From contig CM050657.1 of the NCBI GenBank assembly GCA_027574665.1, positions 24,282,700-24,346,699 of the forward strand: a stretch of 64,000 bases of DNA. Direction: 5' to 3'. The stretch is from Rhynochetos jubatus (Eukaryota > Chordata > Aves > Eurypygiformes > Rhynochetidae). The position numbers and the translations under genes are program-made. The notes below the pieces were generated by a model. That model did not search any database. It was not told where the DNA came from and was given only the letters and a program-made list of their open reading frames with translations. Of this stretch, positions 60,246-64,000 are shown one piece after another. Every line of letters begins with the position of its first letter. Within the stretch, counting starts at the first letter, position 1.

Positions 60246-63200
60246 AGAGAAGCTGAGATGTAAGGTGTTTTGAAAGGGAATAGGCACACGTGATCCAGAA
60301 AAACACTCAGTTGCATTCTTGAAGGTGAATGTATGCAGTGCAGCAATTCTAAACTAGATTTCAATTAGGAGGTATATTGTAGTAGCCTAAGCACAGGCTT
60401 TATTTTGTACAACATAAAGTCATTAATGATTAAATCACAGTCATTTCCCTCACCTCTGCTCCAAAAGCAAGATTAGCTAAGTATATCAAGGTATGTTCTT
60501 TTAGCACGCAGAAATGTCCCTATTAACCTTAACTCTGTCCTGTTCTGATAAAAAGGAAAAATAATCTAATATTGAGAAGCAATTTTAGCAAAACACCAAG
60601 CAACATTACCCATAAGCACGTCAGTGACTGTATTTGTGTATATTCTTAAATTATCCTGAGCATATCTGAACACTTCCTAAAATTTTTACTACTAAAAAAA
60701 TGATAATCAATAACCACTTCCTTCCACTTCCAGATTAAAACACTCAGCAACAGTCTTAATTTCTTTTAGTTCAATTCTAAGCCAGTACAATTCAGCTAGT
60801 CTGATAAATCTTAACTTGCTAGCTTACAGCCTTGCAATTTTCAAGATCAGGAAAAGCTGAAGGCCAGGTAGGCCCCAGTTCTTGCAACACTGGCACAATT
60901 CCCTTCTCTTACCAGTTTGCAAACACAACATGCAAATAAGATAAGGAAAATCAATATATAGGATGAGAAACAACTAGTATTGTGAAGGTTATTTTGGGTC
61001 TTTGTTTTACTTGAAGGCGGCAGCTGTGAGAGGGAAGTGCAATGCTGCTTGATGAAACCAGACTTCTTTATGTATGATTTTTACAGAAGAATCTTTTTCT
61101 TTATATACAATATAAAAAGAAGGGATATTATTGTATTAAGCTCATATAAAATAAACTTTTTACATCATCATTCTCTTAAATAATTGATTGTCATTCTTTT
61201 CATTGACTGGAGAATTGGTCTCAAATAATTCTCAAGAGAAGGCACATTAAAATCACTGGCCATTAGAACTAAATAAACTGTAAAGAATCCTAAAGTTGGC
61301 CACTTTTTTACCTTTCATTAAAAAAAGGAAAGCATTATGGCTAGAGTTTAAAAGCTTAGAACAGGAAATAAAACCCCATCATAACCAGCTGAAACTACAA
61401 TGGAAGTTAATATTGGCAAGTCATATTTAACCAAGATGGGTTCTAGTCAGGACACTAGGGTTAACACTCACGCTTTTTAAAAGGTGCCGGGGGCTATAAA
61501 ATGATGACATGTGGTCAGACCCTTGGTTCTTTCTTCACAGAAAACAAATGTTTCAGAACATGTGTTTCTTTACCCTTCCCTCTTACTTTGACACTAACTA
61601 CCTTTGTCTAGTATCAGGCTTGCTCTCCATGAAGCCTGTTGCAGACTATCTTTAAAATTTCACTCAGGACACAGTCTAAGTACTTAAATTGTGTCCAGTC
61701 TCAAAATGTGGAAGTCAGTTACTTTACTTAATCACAGCATAAGGTCTTCCTTGTTTAATCCACTTACCAATTGCTAAACTACGTAAAACTAATTATACTG
61801 AAAACAGAAAGCTTGATCAAGTAATACAGAGACCAATGCAGTTACTAAATATTGGAATTTAAGGGAATATTATAGGGAGTAAATGTTAGACATAAATTCA
61901 CTCTTCTCCGTTATCTGCAAAAGCCCAGTCTCAGTACATTTGGTTCCCCAGTTGGCTCCTCTGCAGCCACAGAGATATCAGTTAATTGCTTCAGTTGATT
62001 AGAATTCCCAGCTGCATCTGCAGCAAGAAGGCTGCTTTTGAAATTAACTGCGCTAGCAATCAACAGAATAATTTGCTAGAGTAAAAAGCAACCGGTCAGC
62101 TGTATGCTTATCAACAAAGCCAGCGAAGTTTCTCTGGGAAAACTCCTCATGTTCGATAAAACAATCGTATGCTTCTCTCCAGCCTTAAACATCAATATAA
62201 ATCATAGCCTACTGTGTTCTAACTATTCTCACCACTTCTGCCAGCGTTCTTTTCTGCACGCTACTGTGTTTACTGAAGAAAACTTCACGGCTTTCTCTAC
62301 CTTATTTTAACATGCATCATCAACCACATACAAGGCATACAGGTGCATGGTTTACCCATGTACAAGTTTATGACCCCATTTTCTGAATCACTCCACTCAG
62401 TGTAATGTTACCCATGCTGTTCTATTTGGTAATTAGGCAAACCTGAAGTAAAAGCTAAATGTCTGATAGTAACCACTATTACAGACCAGCTTCCTAAGAC
62501 AGCAAGCATGAAAACTTACCTGCTCTGAATAGTTTGGAAGAAACACTTTCACGAAACAACTCACTACACCAGTTTCCTTAGCTGTTGCAGCCCATAGTCT
62601 ATGTTAGGATTTTGGTGTCTCCTGCCAGACAGCATACTTTGTCATGGAGAGACAAAAATATTTTTGCGAAGAGGAAACTCAAGCTATATGCTATTATAAC
62701 AAGCCTTAAATCTAACTACATAGAGTACGGGAACTCCTTCACTCTGATTCACAACCTTCAAATCTATCTTGATCCCTCTTGCTTAGTTTCCCACAGCGAT
62801 TTGATATTTGCTGATTCTGAAATAAGCTTGTTAATGCAGATAACAGGCTGTATTTCTATTATGATCACTGATAGTCTCTTCTCCCCCACGACTTCTGGAC
62901 TGCAAAAATCAGTAAAACTCTCTTCTATAATTATGCACTCGTCGTCTCCTGTAGCTTTCTGACCTTGGTGCCATAAGAACATTTGCAGTAACATTCGTTG
63001 TGCTTGTGTTTCTGCTCATCCTCTAAAGGACAAACTTGCCATGGCTATTGTTCTCTAGACTATACTCAACAAGTATATAATATTTTTTTGTATAGCCTCT
63101 ATAGAAACACAATTGTGCTCACTTTCGAAAGGCCTCCATGTATCTTAGCTTGTTTGTGGAGAGTTGTAGAAAAGAGGACTAATTCAACCTACTTCCCACA

Positions 63201-64000
63201 GCTTAACCACTAGTCAGCCTTAACTGCTGAATGCCTCTGCAGCAATGCATGCAAAACTAGGCACACTCAAATATGCCTGTACTCAGGTGAGAGATCTAAA
63301 AATACTATTCATCAACTAGCAGAGATGCAGGAGCATGCATTTCAGTGCAAGCTAGCCATTCATATATAGGATCAGCCAATGTCTGCACCAAGGTCTTTGG
63401 AAAGTGATGTCTGAAGCCAGTTTTGAGTGGCAGATCATTCTGAAGATTTGTTTATCACGCTCCCAAAGCCAACAGAATACATGCAATGCAGTAGAATCCA
63501 CTCTCAAAGCTCTTCCCTTTCATCCCACCACCTTGCACATAGAGAGATACTATCAACTGAAACCTTTACCTGTTATAATTCAAACACTTGTAAGAAATAC
63601 ACTGCTAGTATCATTAATAAAATTACAAACACTTAAATATATGCAATTTTTTTTTCTTCTAGTTTTATACCATGTCTCAGTGTGACAACTAATGTTAATT
63701 TCCTTTTCATGAACTTTGAATATATCCAAAACTTTACACAGGAAAAAATGCTGATATTCATCTTACAAGGACTGAATGTATAGTTCAATAATATGTGAAG
63801 AATTTCTCCAGTTGATGCAGTTATGTGTAACTGCATAAATACTGGGCTTGAGCTCAGGTTTTGATAGAATTAATCCCCAGTGGAGAAGAAGGCATCACAA
63901 ATCTAATCTAAATATTTACCAGAAAATCTAGAAGATGACTCATTAGAACATTGACTTGTCTTTGACTGTATAAGAGTGAATGTTTAGATGGTTTATTAAT
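60246..64000. other. Non-coding AT-rich DNA
   Basis: No gene recognised. A TATA-like motif with GC-rich 5' flank lies at 61495. An open frame of 125 codons (62585-62962, plus) has no family resemblance or convincing start context. The stretch 61100-61330 is repeat-free and AT-rich. The window ends without a feature crossing its edge that I can identify. Confidence 0.6.
61480..61530 (+). promoter_or_regulatory. TATA-box-like core promoter motif (unconfirmed)
   Basis: TATAAAA at 61495-61501 is preceded by a G/C-rich flank ('gtgccgggggc'). A 'ggtcagac' that could serve as an initiator lies 19-25 bases downstream. This is a textbook spacing for a TATA-driven start near 61518-61525. There is no CpG island and no coding exon that I can recognise downstream. 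Such matches occur by chance in AT-rich DNA, although the GC-rich flank makes this one better than most. Confidence 0.15.

Overview
This window looks like non-coding vertebrate DNA, most probably from a bird. The composition is AT-rich by eye, CpG is scarce, homopolymer and simple-repeat tracts are frequent, and no reading frame is long enough or familiar enough to call a gene. The longest open frames (147-157 codons, all minus strand) are about what chance gives in 64 kb of AT-rich DNA, and their conceptual proteins look random. The avian assignment rests mainly on a short CR1 LINE 3'-end signature near 57.55 kb (a 'gatgatcctta-gggtcccttccaact' type motif). It is supported by decayed ancient amniote repeats (MIR-like SINEs and CR1/L3-like fold-back sequences). 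A crocodilian or turtle cannot be excluded.

Layout. 0-7.7 kb: unannotated AT-rich DNA with one small CpG-containing patch near 4.5 kb. 7.7-12.4 kb: a cluster of inverted repeats and ancient fold-back repeats, including a long precursor-microRNA-like hairpin at 7.78-7.87 kb. 12.4-20 kb: mostly featureless, with one short ORF at 16.37 kb that has an ideal Kozak context and a signal-peptide-like N-terminus. 20-25 kb: a MIR-like SINE, several perfect hairpins and an 89-bp element with 10-bp terminal inverted repeats. 25-34 kb: sparse, with a G-quadruplex-type run at 31.28 kb. 34-38.3 kb: a MIR-like fragment, a possible minus-strand polyadenylation site, a 25-base T run, an AT-rich repeat-free stretch that could be conserved regulatory or UTR sequence, and an exon-like segment. 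39-51 kb: three or four more MIR-like copies. 57.5 kb: the CR1 3' end. 59.6-60.25 kb: a GC-rich, CAGG-rich degenerate repeat-like block. 60.25-64 kb: AT-rich, with one TATA-like core promoter motif.

I found no protein-coding gene I can name, no tRNA, rRNA or snRNA gene, no CRISPR array, no intact transposon, no viral gene and no operon-like system. The window is best read as a gene desert or the inside of a large intron. Most of what is worth a second look is structural (hairpins, quadruplex) or is a weak exon or promoter candidate that expression or conservation data could settle.
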